DNA of 64,000 nt from a virus: the IMG/VR virus record IMGVR_UViG_3300009488_000018, positions 1 through 64,000 of that record. One strand, written 5' to 3'. The translations under genes were made by a program, and so were the position numbers. Under the pieces are notes generated by a model. The model worked only from the letters and a program-made list of their open reading frames with translations. It was not told the DNA's origin and made no database searches. Positions 9,485 through 18,057 of this stretch are shown one piece after another; within the stretch, counting starts at the first letter, position 1; the number at the start of each line of letters is the position of its first letter.

Positions 9485-9971
9485 TTATAAGTATAATTCC
9501 TCTAAATAGTCAATAGAAACATTCTGGTAGTTATGATTCCTATCTTTTAGCTTTAACCTTTTTAGATTCCCTCCTTCTCTATAAACTACATGAACCCAAC
9601 CATCTGGCGGGAACTCAAGGATTAAAGTCCGAAATTCAAGATTCTTATATATCCACTTAATTACATCTAACAAAGTAACTCCTTCTTCTAATGGTTCTAT
9701 ATCGGAAGCTTCTCCTCTACAATGATTACTATTTATACTTCCACCTATAGCTTTATTTAATTTTTTAGCTCTGAATCCACTAGTTATTCTAATTCGTCCA
9801 AAGTGGTTTCTAACTGGTTGCAGAACCATTACAGCAAGGAGCTCAATCTTTTCCCACTCTTCATCAGTAGGAATATTATTTATTCCAAGTCTTATAGCTG
9901 CGTCTGATTTAACAAATTCTTTATATTTAAAACTTGGTGCTCCAGGAATTCTTGCTTGTAAATCTCTCATT
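9485..9971 (-). CDS. Peptidase M15-type endolysin (cell-wall peptidase)
   Basis: The M15A zinc peptidase pattern is clear: SGFRAKKLNKAIGGS, then SNHCRGEASDIEP supplying the His and Asp zinc ligands, and GWVHV with the second His. Members cut peptide cross-links in peptidoglycan. The ATG at 9971 is preferred to 9994 because GGAGG lies 5 nt before it. Length (about 160 residues) fits a single-domain phage endolysin. The neighbouring upstream gene encodes a coiled-coil membrane protein, as expected for a lysis pair. Confidence 0.85.
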
Positions 9972-10379
9972 CTATCCTCCCGTTCCTCCTCCAATTACCA
10001 TTCTTGTAACAAGATATATAATCACTGCTTGAACTATTAAAAAGCCCATACCAATAATTTTATTCATATACTTTTCTGTAAACGAAACTTTCTGTCCCAT
10101 CACAGCAGAATTAGTTTTCATATTTCCAATACTTGTTGTTAGTTCATGTTCTACTTCAAGTCTCTCCTTATGACAATCTTCATAATGTTGTCTCGAATCT
10201 TCCGTACATTTCTGTACATTATCCATCTTAATTTTTAACACGTCTATTTTACCTTTTAACTCCCCAATCTTATTATTACTATCGTCAGTTCTATCATAAA
10301 TATCTTTAATATCTTGCGGCACAGACTCAAGTTTACCTAATAGTATCAGTATCTGTTTGTATTCCTCATTGGCAGGCAT
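9972..10379 (-). CDS. Coiled-coil protein with one C-terminal membrane segment (holin/spanin candidate)
   Basis: A 135-residue protein: residues 1-100 are a long charged helix (heptad-like IGELKGKIDVLKIKMDNV), followed by one hydrophobic span IIGMGFLIVQAVIIYLV and a Gly-rich tail. It ends one base before the endolysin start and is surely cotranslated with it. The tail-anchored topology fits some phage holins or holin-associated proteins, but the sequence alone does not prove the role. Confidence 0.65.
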   Translation of the reverse strand: MPANEEYKQILILLGKLESVPQDIKDIYDRTDDSNNKIGELKGKIDVLKIKMDNVQKCTEDSRQHYEDCHKERLEVEHELTTSIGNMKTNSAVMGQKVSFTEKYMNKIIGMGFLIVQAVIIYLVTRMVIGGGTGG

Positions 10380-10390
10380 AAATTGTCTCC

Positions 10391-10684
10391 TTATTCAAAT
10401 AGAGATTGAGTTCCAGTAGCTCGTGATCGTGTATTATATAGTTTACTTAATTTGTTACCAGGAAGATTTTCATAACTGTTTCCTTGAAAAATTCTAATAT
10501 TACTTTCTAAAGACTTTAGTTTCTCAATAAATTGATATGCAGAATCGACAATCTGAATTTCTTCTGGCTCAGGGTCAGTTTTATTTTCTAAAATCTTTAT
10601 TAGAAAATTGAGAGTATCTATCATCTCTTTACTAGAATTAAGTTCCTGAAGGAATTTCAGAGTAATTTTATTTACCTGTGACAT
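10391..10684 (-). CDS. Small helical protein, unknown
   Basis: A 97-residue, mostly alpha-helical acidic/basic protein (ITLKFLQELNSSKEMIDTLNFLIKIL) with no membrane segment. Placed between a zinc-binding protein and the lysis pair in the leftward run, with a normal ribosome site. I do not recognise it. Confidence 0.55.
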   Translation of the reverse strand: MSQVNKITLKFLQELNSSKEMIDTLNFLIKILENKTDPEPEEIQIVDSAYQFIEKLKSLESNIRIFQGNSYENLPGNKLSKLYNTRSRATGTQSLFE

Positions 10685-10708
10685 AACTTATATCTCCCTA
10701 GTTTACTC

Positions 10709-10921
10709 TTATTTACTTTTTTTAGGTTTCCTACCCTCGAAAACGCAACCACATGATTCACAGTAGAATATAAGACCTTTAATACCTTCTGGATCGTCTG
10801 GTAGGGGCGATGGACGTCTTTTTTGAACATCTATTTCTGCGTCACATTCTGGACATTTAACTATGTCTGCACCTAAATGATACTTTACACCATGTTGTAT
10901 AACTTCAAATTCAAAACCCAT
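10709..10921 (-). CDS. Small zinc-ribbon protein
   Basis: A 70-residue protein with two Cys pairs, CPECDAEI and CESCGCVF, spaced as in a zinc ribbon, and a basic C-terminus (GRKPKKSK). Encoded in the tail/lysis run four bases from the preceding gene. Such small ribbons often bind nucleic acid or act as assembly factors; nothing more specific can be said. Confidence 0.6.
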   Translation of the reverse strand: MGFEFEVIQHGVKYHLGADIVKCPECDAEIDVQKRRPSPLPDDPEGIKGLIFYCESCGCVFEGRKPKKSK

Positions 10922-10925
10922 GTTA

Positions 10926-11270
10926 TTAACCTCCTGGTTTAGTTTCTTCTATAATCTCAATAAAAGGTAGATTAAGAACTTCTTGATTTCCAATCCTTTC
11001 ACCACTATTTTTTACCATATCAGATATCGTTCTTAACACAACAATATTTGTATTCCTCTGTTGTTCACTACTTTTCTCTACTCCAATTAATCGATTACTT
11101 AAATCTTGAATCAATAGAAAAGTTCTTCGAGGAGCACAATCATGAACTAATAATGGTTGTCCATCTCCTCCTGGTTGTTTGGGTTGCCACCAACTTTCAA
11201 TATAATTAGGACATTTATCTTTAAACTTCTTCCACATAGGACATTCGCCTTTTCTACATGTATCTTCCAT
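10926..11270 (-). CDS. Cys-containing small protein, unknown
   Basis: A 114-residue protein with an N-terminal Cys cluster (CRKGECPMWKKFKDKCPNY) and a CAPRR motif, then a helical C-terminal half. The Cys spacing suggests a metal site. It follows the second collar protein by 3 bp and so is translationally linked to the fibre genes. Family unknown. Confidence 0.55.
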   Translation of the reverse strand: MEDTCRKGECPMWKKFKDKCPNYIESWWQPKQPGGDGQPLLVHDCAPRRTFLLIQDLSNRLIGVEKSSEQQRNTNIVVLRTISDMVKNSGERIGNQEVLNLPFIEIIEETKPGG

Positions 11271-11273
11271 GAA

Positions 11274-12026
11274 TTAATCCTTTCTCGCCAAAATTCCTAC
11301 ATATGCCTGCGGTCTCCATGTACTTGGAGTTCCAGAATCTAATGTATTCCCATGATTATGAACATCTCCTCCTCCTGTACTACTAGTTGGAACAGTATTT
11401 GTAGCATAAGGAGAAAAATACAAACCACCCTGACCACCCTCAACTCTCCAAGTATAACGGTCTGGCCTATCATGTGTATGAGCTGGCATCTCAGCTTTTG
11501 TTAATTGATGGTCTGCCGTAGTATGTAAATGATTTGGTTGTACCCATGTTCCAGCATTATTTCCACCTGCTACATTATATGCATTAGCTCCACCCTTTAC
11601 TGCAAGTAAACTATCAGCCGCAGCAATTAAAGACCATCCAACAGGAGATACATCTTGATAGAACCACATGCTAGAACCAGATGGAACAGGAGGTCCAGCT
11701 GCTACGGGTCCAGCAGTCCATGCCGACCCATCACATACAAAAATTCCAGTTTCACTCCCAGAAATAGTAGCAAGTAATGTAATTCCATTGCTAGCATAAA
11801 CATTAAGTACATTCCCACCATCCGTATTAGTTATCCAAAAGATTATACCATCTGAGTCTGCTTCAGTTGGCAATGTTATCTTTCTATCAACACCATTTGG
11901 ATCTAAGAATTGAATCCTTTCACTATCCGTTGCTAACGTCTTATTTGCATTTAGAGTCTCAGTATTAGTACTTTGTGAAGACAATATTAATAGAACGTCC
12001 GACAAAGAATATCTTCTTTCAGTCAC
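11274..12026 (-). CDS. Tail-collar-domain fibre protein (copy 2)
   Basis: A 250-residue protein whose C-terminal half has the phage tail-collar pattern: PVGWSLIAAADSLLAVKGG, QPNHLHTTADHQLTKAEMPAHTHD and NHGNTLDSGTPSTWRPQAYVGILARKD. The His-rich MPAHTH loop is a metal-binding hallmark of short tail-fibre tips. It is a diverged tandem paralogue of the next gene upstream, sharing the order of N-terminal NTET..TLxxDKTL and collar segments. Likely a receptor-binding fibre tip. Confidence 0.8.
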   Translation of the reverse strand: MTERRYSLSDVLLILSSQSTNTETLNANKTLATDSERIQFLDPNGVDRKITLPTEADSDGIIFWITNTDGGNVLNVYASNGITLLATISGSETGIFVCDGSAWTAGPVAAGPPVPSGSSMWFYQDVSPVGWSLIAAADSLLAVKGGANAYNVAGGNNAGTWVQPNHLHTTADHQLTKAEMPAHTHDRPDRYTWRVEGGQGGLYFSPYATNTVPTSSTGGGDVHNHGNTLDSGTPSTWRPQAYVGILARKD

Positions 12027-12045
12027 TTAACTTTCTCCTTATTAA

Positions 12046-12816
12046 TTAATCTTTTGTACAAATAATACCAACTCGTGCTTTTGGTCTATAAGTATTTACA
12101 GTAGCACTATTACCTGTATTACCATGATTATGTGCTTGACCTCCACCAGTATCGCCTGTATATACAGTTTCAGTACCACTTCTTGTATTTAACCAATTAT
12201 CAGAAGACGAATATGTCAAACCATATGTATTATGAACATAACTATGGTGATGTACCGGCATCTCAGCTATCGTTAATGTATGGTCATCTGTAGTATGTAA
12301 ATGGTTTGGTTGTGTCCACGTTCCTGCACCGCTCCCACCAGCTACATTATATGCATTAGCTCCACCCTTAACTGCTAGAAGCTCATCTGTAATTGTTCCA
12401 TCAATAGTCCAACCAACTGGTGCTACGTCTTGATTAATCCACATTGGAGTGCCAGTTGGAATATCAGTTCCATATCTTCCAGAACCAGTTGCGCCCGCTC
12501 GCCAAACAATACCATCACACATAACAAAACAAGACTCAGCTCCGCTAAGATAAGACTTAGGAGTAACTCCATCACTAGCATAAACTGTCAAGAGATTACC
12601 AGCTGGTCCAGCAGTATTGGTTATCCAGAAAATTATACCATCCGAAAGAGCTTCAGAAGGAAGTATAACATCTCTATCAGACCCTCCTGGGTTTAGGAAC
12701 TGAACTCTTCTGTCGTTAAAAAGTAGAGTTTTATCACCAGTTAGTGTTTCAGTATTCGTTCCAAAGGATATAATTTTTGCAAAAACGTCTGGCAAATTCC
12801 ATTCTCGTTCAGCCAT
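12046..12816 (-). CDS. Tail-collar-domain fibre protein (copy 1)
   Basis: A 256-residue paralogue of the downstream gene. Visible features are NTETLTGDKTLLFNDRRVQFLNPGGSDR near the N-terminus and the collar signature APVGWTIDG ... QPNHLHTTDDHTLTIAEMPVHHHSY ... YRPKARVGIICTKD. The variable middle between the two His motifs differs most from copy 2, as expected for a receptor-contact region. Its ATG overlaps the stop of the upstream gene, so they are cotranslated. Confidence 0.8.
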   Translation of the reverse strand: MAEREWNLPDVFAKIISFGTNTETLTGDKTLLFNDRRVQFLNPGGSDRDVILPSEALSDGIIFWITNTAGPAGNLLTVYASDGVTPKSYLSGAESCFVMCDGIVWRAGATGSGRYGTDIPTGTPMWINQDVAPVGWTIDGTITDELLAVKGGANAYNVAGGSGAGTWTQPNHLHTTDDHTLTIAEMPVHHHSYVHNTYGLTYSSSDNWLNTRSGTETVYTGDTGGGQAHNHGNTGNSATVNTYRPKARVGIICTKD

Positions 12817-14177
12817 TAGCTATTTAAACTCCTAGTTAATTCGTACCAAACTGACCCGTCAAAAAGTAACGATATCGTATCGTCAGCAACTCCAATAAAA
12901 TCAGCACCACCCTGTAGAGTTATGTTAACATTATGTTGAAATGTTGTATTACTATCTGTAAAGATAATACGTTTCACATCATCAGCTCTACAACCATCAA
13001 AGTTTGTAATTGTGGTTGGAGCTGAAGAATTTGTTTTCCATGTTCTATAGTCAGATAAATCGGGTGTTGCATCACCATCTGTCATTACTCCAATTCCTCT
13101 AGCAGATGGACCTGCAGGGTCTGAAGCATAGGCGTCTCCAAAAACTTCTTTTCCTAAAGCTTCAATTCTTAAGTTTAACTGTACTTCAAGTGACTTGTAT
13201 GGCATAAACCAAATATCACAATTAATTGTATGACTTCCTTCTTCAACACAAACTCCAATCCACTGAGTGAAAACTGCTGTTGAATCAGTAATAGCACCAG
13301 CAGTCACTGCAGAAAGATAAACTTCTTCTCCTTCTGAAATTGTCCTTCCTGCTTCTATGGGAACATTTTCGACTTTACCATATAATCTAGCTTTTCCACC
13401 AGTAGTTTTAGTTCCAGTTTGTATCACAGCTACTTGGGCTAATGTATCAAAATCTGTAGCGATAGCAGGATGTAAATTACCGTCTGTTGCTAAGTAAGCA
13501 AGTTGTCCCACAGTACAAGTTCCAGTATCAGCTACATCTCTTAAGTTTGCGAATGATTCCCATCTATTTGATAAACCAAAGAATAACTCATTTTGGTCGA
13601 TAACATAAATTAATTTAGATTCATGTTCATCTTGATCAAATGTTGGAAGAGTATATTCAACTCCTGCCCATATAGGTACATATTCTCTTTTTATAGTTAC
13701 GTTTGTAGGATCGTAGTCATGGATTGACACAATATGACGAGCATCACCGTCTCCTTGTACTAAAACTGCTTTTAAGAATAAGTACGCAGCGTCGGTTATA
13801 TTACCTCTTTGGTCTGGTCTAAGGATTCTTATTGAAGCTTTTGGTGATGGGCGAGCTTTTGCGAACGAATAGTTAACTGCTATGTAGTAGTATCCTTGTC
13901 GATCCCATGGATTTGTATGAGGAATATAAAAGTCTGAGTCAGTCATGTCGACTGTAAAGTTAGAAGTGAGTTCTACAAGAACTTGGTCTTTATAAACTAT
14001 TCCTGTAGTTATAATAATAGCAGTAGAATCAGAAATTTCAATATCTACTGAATGGTGGTGATCAATACAATCTGCCCCTCTCGTTGCCAATTTATGGATT
14101 AGATTTACAACATTCGAATTATATGAAGCATAAGGGTCAACATTTCGTACTTGATCTGGATATATTGTGTCAGCCAT
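12816..14177 (-). CDS. Tail/baseplate structural protein
   Basis: A 453-residue protein, first gene of the leftward tail operon. It contains HHSVDIEISDSTAIIITTGIVYKDQVLVEL and a C-terminal GDATPDLSDYRTWKTNSSAPTTITNFDGC segment similar in style to phage fibre adaptor and baseplate proteins. A promoter-like motif lies about 50 bp upstream. It likely connects the collar fibres encoded next to it to the virion. No enzyme motif seen. Confidence 0.65.
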   Translation of the reverse strand: MADTIYPDQVRNVDPYASYNSNVVNLIHKLATRGADCIDHHHSVDIEISDSTAIIITTGIVYKDQVLVELTSNFTVDMTDSDFYIPHTNPWDRQGYYYIAVNYSFAKARPSPKASIRILRPDQRGNITDAAYLFLKAVLVQGDGDARHIVSIHDYDPTNVTIKREYVPIWAGVEYTLPTFDQDEHESKLIYVIDQNELFFGLSNRWESFANLRDVADTGTCTVGQLAYLATDGNLHPAIATDFDTLAQVAVIQTGTKTTGGKARLYGKVENVPIEAGRTISEGEEVYLSAVTAGAITDSTAVFTQWIGVCVEEGSHTINCDIWFMPYKSLEVQLNLRIEALGKEVFGDAYASDPAGPSARGIGVMTDGDATPDLSDYRTWKTNSSAPTTITNFDGCRADDVKRIIFTDSNTTFQHNVNITLQGGADFIGVADDTISLLFDGSVWYELTRSLNS

Positions 14178-14223
14178 CTATCTAAATCTCCTTTAGAAAT
14201 TTCCTAAACGTTCGAGAGACTCC

Positions 14224-14240
14224 TTTTATTTTTGTTCTAC
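14224..14240 (-). promoter_or_regulatory. AGAACA motif site (candidate phage promoter)
   Basis: Read leftward: GTAGAACAAAAATAAAA, about 50 bp before the tail operon. Same motif as at seven or more other operon starts (for example 29990, 43368, 46653, 51828). Confidence 0.55.
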
Positions 14241-14284
14241 ATATTGTAGTTATCGGTACAAACTAACTTCGAAGTTATTAATTA

Positions 14285-14392
14285 GTTTTCTATATATATT
14301 AATACCTGAAGGTAAGTTTGTTAATTTCTAAGAGGAGAGATATGATGAAATAATAAGAGTGGGAGATGCCGTACTTTCACGACATCTCCCGT
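14285..14392 (+). other. Short leader-like segment with hairpin
   Basis: Between divergent ends lies TATATATATTAATA, then AGAGGAGAGAT followed by a two-residue frame ATGATGAAATAA, then an 8-bp hairpin GGGAGATG/CATCTCCC (14361-14390). This looks like a small rightward transcript unit or the terminator of the leftward gene at 15111. No T-tract follows. Confidence 0.35.
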
Positions 14393-14451
14393 AACATCAT
14401 TCATAACTTAATAGTATTTAATATGAGTAGTAAGTTTGTATTTTGTTCTAA

Positions 14452-15111
14452 TTAACTGATCAGATCAGTGGCTTTTACCAAATCGTCTATTAAAGGACTA
14501 TTAGAATTAACTTCGATAACTTTCCATCCATTATTACGAAGTTTCACATTTCTGGCTAAATCCATGTACCGGTCTTCATTATGCCAGAAAGCACGAGGAA
14601 ATTCAAAGTCTACCTTCAAAATAGGATCAGCGAAGTCTGTAATAAACTCATATTCTAACCTTCCATCTGGAGCAAATATTCTGATCATATAGTCCTGCTC
14701 TATATTACGAAAACTTTCTTTTAGAAACCTTAAAATGTTATCCTTAGCTCTGCTCATAGGGTCTTGTTTCTTTTTAGGTAACTCTATAACAACTTCAGGA
14801 ACTTCTTCTAATCTTAGCTCTTCTGGTTCTTCAACCGATAATTCTTCATCGGTTATTATATCTTCTATTACAGGCTCACCTTTTCTTTCATCTTCTTTTT
14901 TAAACAGATGAAGTTTTCCAAACTTTCCTCTAGATCTGAATTCTTTTGATGAAAGTGGAGCGTCAGGATATCTAGTTCTATACTGAGCAAGTGTTACATC
15001 ATGTATCCTTGAGAGATGTTTTGGAGAAATAACGAGAAATGCTTTTCCACAAATCTGACAAACTACTTTCTCGTTTTCATCAAGCTTAGGATAGGGTAGA
15101 GATTCACTCAT
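14452..15111 (-). CDS. MucR-type zinc finger plus Vsr/DUF559-like nuclease domain (possible homing endonuclease)
   Basis: The N-terminus has CQICGKAFLVISPKHLSRIH followed by TLAQYRTRYPDAPL, the Ros/MucR zinc-finger pattern. The C-terminus has DPILKVDFEFPRAFWHNEDRYMDLARN and NNGWKVIEV, resembling the D..FWHN..R...R...L...GW.V core of Vsr/DUF559 PD-(D/E)XK-fold nucleases. A DNA-binding finger joined to such a nuclease suggests a free-standing homing-type endonuclease or a phage DNA-processing enzyme. It stands alone between two operons, with its own candidate promoter upstream. Confidence 0.6.
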   Translation of the reverse strand: MSESLPYPKLDENEKVVCQICGKAFLVISPKHLSRIHDVTLAQYRTRYPDAPLSSKEFRSRGKFGKLHLFKKEDERKGEPVIEDIITDEELSVEEPEELRLEEVPEVVIELPKKKQDPMSRAKDNILRFLKESFRNIEQDYMIRIFAPDGRLEYEFITDFADPILKVDFEFPRAFWHNEDRYMDLARNVKLRNNGWKVIEVNSNSPLIDDLVKATDLIS

Positions 15112-15140
15112 TTCGTTCTCCTTTCAATTCTTTTAACCAT

Positions 15141-15155
15141 TTATAGTTTGTTCTA
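15141..15155 (-). promoter_or_regulatory. AGAACA motif site (candidate phage promoter)
   Basis: Read leftward: TAGAACAAACTATAA, 30 bp before the zinc-finger nuclease gene. Includes a TATAA element right after the GAACAAA core. Confidence 0.5.
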
Positions 15156-15168
15156 AATAGGAGATCTC

Positions 15169-15543
15169 TTGAAGAAAAAATATCATTACTTGCTCGGAGT
15201 TGCCGTACATAGCGCTCGTGAAGAAAAAGCAGGTGACTTCTTTCTAAAATATTTTTTAAAATATACTGAAAAAGATGTAGAAGCAGTAAACCAAGCGATT
15301 GAAATGTCAAAAAATGAAATGTGGGAAGCCACTATTGAAGAAGCACTAAAAGCATATAACAAATCAGGTTTAATTTCCCTTCTACAGGGTCTTCTCCTCT
15401 CTTCTGAAGCAAATGATGCAACATTACATCATTTTGTTACAGAATATAAAACAGAGGAAAAAGTTTTCGAAACTATAGTTTCTCTTGCAAACTCTTGCAA
15501 TTACCATAAAGAATTACTAAAGGAATCAAGAATCTTAAAATAA
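15169..15543 (+). CDS. Small helical protein, unknown (TTG start)
   Basis: Start TTG is chosen because AGGAGAT lies 5 nt before it. The 124-residue protein is helical and charged, without membrane or metal motifs. It opens the rightward block of small genes and is followed by the membrane transglycosylase after 11 bp. Function unknown. Confidence 0.6.
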   Translation: MKKKYHYLLGVAVHSAREEKAGDFFLKYFLKYTEKDVEAVNQAIEMSKNEMWEATIEEALKAYNKSGLISLLQGLLLSSEANDATLHHFVTEYKTEEKVFETIVSLANSCNYHKELLKESRILK

Positions 15544-15554
15544 GGAGTTAAAGA

Positions 15555-16373
15555 ATGGGAAACGATACAACTACAGAAGATACAATTACAGAAAATTCAA
15601 ATGAGGAAATTCAAGAACCAAAAAAGAAACAACCATCATGGTTTACTGTTATTGTTATAATAGCAATAGCCGCTATATGTTCTTACTTAGTCACTGCAAT
15701 TCAGTATAAAAAAATAATGGACAATAAAGAAGAACGTATTGAGTTTCTTGAAAAAGAGATTAAAATTCACGAAGAACATGTTGAGTTGCTTACAGAAGAA
15801 ATTGAAAATTCCAAAGAACAAATGTCAAAATATCTTGAACTGTTAGATAAACAAAAAGCTTTGGCAGAAGAAAAGTTGGTCAGAGATAAGAAGAACTATG
15901 AAAAACTTGTTGAGTGGGTTTATAAAAACTCTTCTAAGATCTCAAGGAAAACAGCAGAAGAAATAGTTAGTTACACGTTAGCAACCAACTTTCCACTGAT
16001 GCATCTAGCCATAATGAAAATCGAAAGCAGTTTTGATCCATCTTCAATTTCGTCCAAAGGAGCTTCTGGAATCGGTCAACAGATGCCAAAGGACTACAAG
16101 GAACTACTAATCCAAGCTGGAATCATATCTGAGTGGAGAGACATCTTTAATATTCCACAGGGTGTCAAAGCCACAGAATTTGCTTGGAACGACAAATTTC
16201 AACTAGGAAAGGGCAACGTTCTGGAATCTCTAAAACTGTACTATGGAGAAAATGATAAAGATTACATAAATCAGGTATTGATTGATTATCATTATCTTGT
16301 ATATTTACGTAATTTTAATGGATTAGAGGAGCAGGAAAAAAACGATGAAACAAACATAAAGCTATTAAAGTAA
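15555..16373 (+). CDS. Membrane-anchored lytic transglycosylase (SLT-like)
   Basis: A 272-residue protein: a polar N-terminus, one transmembrane span (about 30-50, FTVIVIIAIAAICSYLVTAI), a coiled coil (about 55-110), then an SLT/lysozyme-like domain with AIMKIESSFDPSSISSKGASGIGQQMP. The Glu of IESSFDP is the expected catalytic acid and GASGIGQ the conserved substrate loop. It would cut peptidoglycan at the inner membrane surface facing the periplasm. Its location outside the endolysin block suggests a role other than final lysis, or in late particle entry/exit. Confidence 0.75.
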   Translation: MGNDTTTEDTITENSNEEIQEPKKKQPSWFTVIVIIAIAAICSYLVTAIQYKKIMDNKEERIEFLEKEIKIHEEHVELLTEEIENSKEQMSKYLELLDKQKALAEEKLVRDKKNYEKLVEWVYKNSSKISRKTAEEIVSYTLATNFPLMHLAIMKIESSFDPSSISSKGASGIGQQMPKDYKELLIQAGIISEWRDIFNIPQGVKATEFAWNDKFQLGKGNVLESLKLYYGENDKDYINQVLIDYHYLVYLRNFNGLEEQEKNDETNIKLLK

Positions 16374-16411
16374 ATTAGAAAAAATTAATTAGAAAAAATG
16401 GGGGTGGAAAA

Positions 16412-16906
16412 ATGAACTTAAAAGAAATAAGAATAATAGAGGATCATTTCGAGAAAAAAATCATAAAAGTAGAAAATAAAGGAAAGTTTTTTAAAGTAGA
16501 ATTTTCCGACAGTTCAGTAATGGTTTTTTTCAAAGCGGAAGACCTAGCCAGGAGTTTAGAGAAGATTCGTGAAGAGAGTATAAAGATTTTGTCCAAATGT
16601 TCGACAAAAACTCTAAAAGAAATCGCCAAATTCTGTAAATACAATATAGAAAATGAACCTTTGGTAAGTCTTTATTTTAACAGAGCTGAAGAACTTTCCA
16701 GTCTTCTAGAAAGAGCCTATGTTGAAGTCAACGGACCAAATATCTTGCATTTCTTCATAAAAGAAATTGATATAAAAGTCTATGGAAAGGCACAAACATT
16801 TATGAAACAAGTGACTGATTTATATACCACAATAGAAGAAGTTCTGAACTCAAAAGAAAAAGAAGTATCAGAAAAACGAAATCATCTTAGAATAGTGAGA
16901 GGATAA
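16412..16906 (+). CDS. Hypothetical protein
   Basis: A 164-residue charged helical protein (MNLKEIRIIEDHFEKKIIKVENKGKFF ...). Preceded by GGGGGTGG rather than a standard AGGAG. No membrane segment or known motif. Next to a 43-residue basic protein. Function unknown. Confidence 0.6.
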   Translation: MNLKEIRIIEDHFEKKIIKVENKGKFFKVEFSDSSVMVFFKAEDLARSLEKIREESIKILSKCSTKTLKEIAKFCKYNIENEPLVSLYFNRAEELSSLLERAYVEVNGPNILHFFIKEIDIKVYGKAQTFMKQVTDLYTTIEEVLNSKEKEVSEKRNHLRIVRG

Positions 16907-16907
16907 C

Positions 16908-17039
16908 ATGGCACATTCCAGAAATGATACGTACACACGGTGTAAGCAATGGTGGAAGCATTTGAGATCATGGAAACGTGTGCAAGCCAAACAGGAAAGG
17001 CAGGCTGCCAAGAAACGCATTTCAAGGGATTCAGTTTAA
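16908..17039 (+). CDS. Very small basic protein
   Basis: A 43-residue frame starting at the ATG one base after the previous stop, with GAGAGG in front. Sequence MAHSRNDTYTRCKQWWKH then repeated R/K and a basic tail (QAAKKRISRDSV). Highly basic with three Trp, so RNA or DNA binding is plausible. Its base composition is less AT-rich than that of its neighbours. Confidence 0.55.
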   Translation: MAHSRNDTYTRCKQWWKHLRSWKRVQAKQERQAAKKRISRDSV

Positions 17040-17079
17040 TATAGTCAATTAATTGGAGAAAAAATGGAAGGAGATCAGG

Positions 17080-17265
17080 ATGACGAAAACTTTTGAAGAT
17101 CCAGTCTTTCTGAATAAAATGATTGAAGATGGAGAAGAGGCACTCAAACATCTTGAGAAAGACGATGGATCATATGTTAACACATGGTTAGAAAAATATG
17201 GCCAGCTCGTTGAAGAAAAAATAGAAGAAGACTTCTCAGATCTTCTTCAGGAGGTATTGAAGTGA
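17080..17265 (+). CDS. Small acidic protein
   Basis: The ATG at 17080 has AAGGAG correctly spaced; an earlier in-frame TTG does not. The 61-residue product is acidic (EDGEEALKHLEKDDG, EEKIEEDFSDLLQEVLK). Its stop overlaps the start of the SLOG gene, so the two are cotranslated. Unknown role. Confidence 0.6.
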   Translation: MTKTFEDPVFLNKMIEDGEEALKHLEKDDGSYVNTWLEKYGQLVEEKIEEDFSDLLQEVLK

Positions 17266-17708
17266 TGAACATTGGTTTTACAGGAAATAGATTAGGAATG
17301 TCTCGTCGTCAAATGAGAGTATTTAAAACGATAATGATGGATCTTATAATGAATACTAGAACTTTTCACCATGGTGGATGTATAGGTTCTGACAAACAAG
17401 CACATGATATTATATTTGGAATACGGAACGACAAATCTATCAACCTTACATATCCTCTAAGTGAAAATGTAAAGATCATTGTTCATCCATCAAACAATCC
17501 TGTAAGTCGAGCTGATTGTACCCTTGATGCTAATGATGAACGATTAGATGAAAAACCACCGTTGGAAAGAGATATGGATATAGCGAAAAGTTGCGATATA
17601 CTTTTTACTACTCCTAGAATATTAAGAGAAGAAAGAAGGTCTGGAACGTGGGCAACTATTAGATACGCCAGGAAACTTGGGAAAATGATTGTAGTCTTAG
17701 ACCCGTAA
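17265..17708 (+). CDS. SLOG-family nucleotide-binding protein (YspA-like)
   Basis: The pattern NIGFTGNR at the N-terminus, FHHGGCIGSDKQAHDI, IIVHPS, then ERDMDIAKSCDILF and SGTWATIRYARKLGKMIVVLDP matches SLOG/DprA-like Rossmann proteins found in phages and defence islands, which bind nucleotides or nucleotide signals. About 147 residues, the size of a single SLOG domain. ATG 17265 follows AGGAGG. The ligand cannot be told; a link to NAD or cyclic-nucleotide signals is speculative. Confidence 0.75.
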   Translation: MNIGFTGNRLGMSRRQMRVFKTIMMDLIMNTRTFHHGGCIGSDKQAHDIIFGIRNDKSINLTYPLSENVKIIVHPSNNPVSRADCTLDANDERLDEKPPLERDMDIAKSCDILFTTPRILREERRSGTWATIRYARKLGKMIVVLDP

Positions 17709-17748
17709 TTTCAATTTAGAAACTTTAACTTCAAACTGGGATGGAATT

Positions 17749-17982
17749 ATGAAAATAGAAAAGAAAGGAGAGTTCTGTAAGATTTGTAGGAAGAACGTTA
17801 TGGCAGAACGTGAGAAAATTAATTATTTCTCACATCTCTGTCTAATGCTTCTAACAGCTGGTTTAATATCTAAATTTAAGGACCAGCTGAGAAAGAAGGA
17901 ATATCGTTGTCCAGAATGTGGTAGTATAACGAGTGGTCCCACTAAAGGAGAAGTCATCCTTATGGGAGAATCTATCTTATGA
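17749..17982 (+). CDS. Small zinc-ribbon protein with hydrophobic segment
   Basis: A 77-residue protein with CKICRKN at the N-terminus and CPECGSI near the C-terminus, enclosing a hydrophobic stretch LCLMLLTAGLI. The two Cys pairs probably bind zinc. Followed by a terminator hairpin. No family recognised. Confidence 0.6.
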   Translation: MKIEKKGEFCKICRKNVMAEREKINYFSHLCLMLLTAGLISKFKDQLRKKEYRCPECGSITSGPTKGEVILMGESIL

Positions 17983-17994
17983 TGTTTAAGAATA

Positions 17995-18031
17995 ACCTGG
18001 GATCTGCGAAAGGTCCCAGGTCGTTTTATTT
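17995..18031 (+). terminator. Rho-independent terminator
   Basis: An 8-bp stem ACCTGGGA/TCCCAGGT followed by CGTTTTATTTT. Ends the first rightward gene group. Confidence 0.75.
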
Positions 18032-18057
18032 TAATTTATTCTAGAAAGGAAAAAAAC

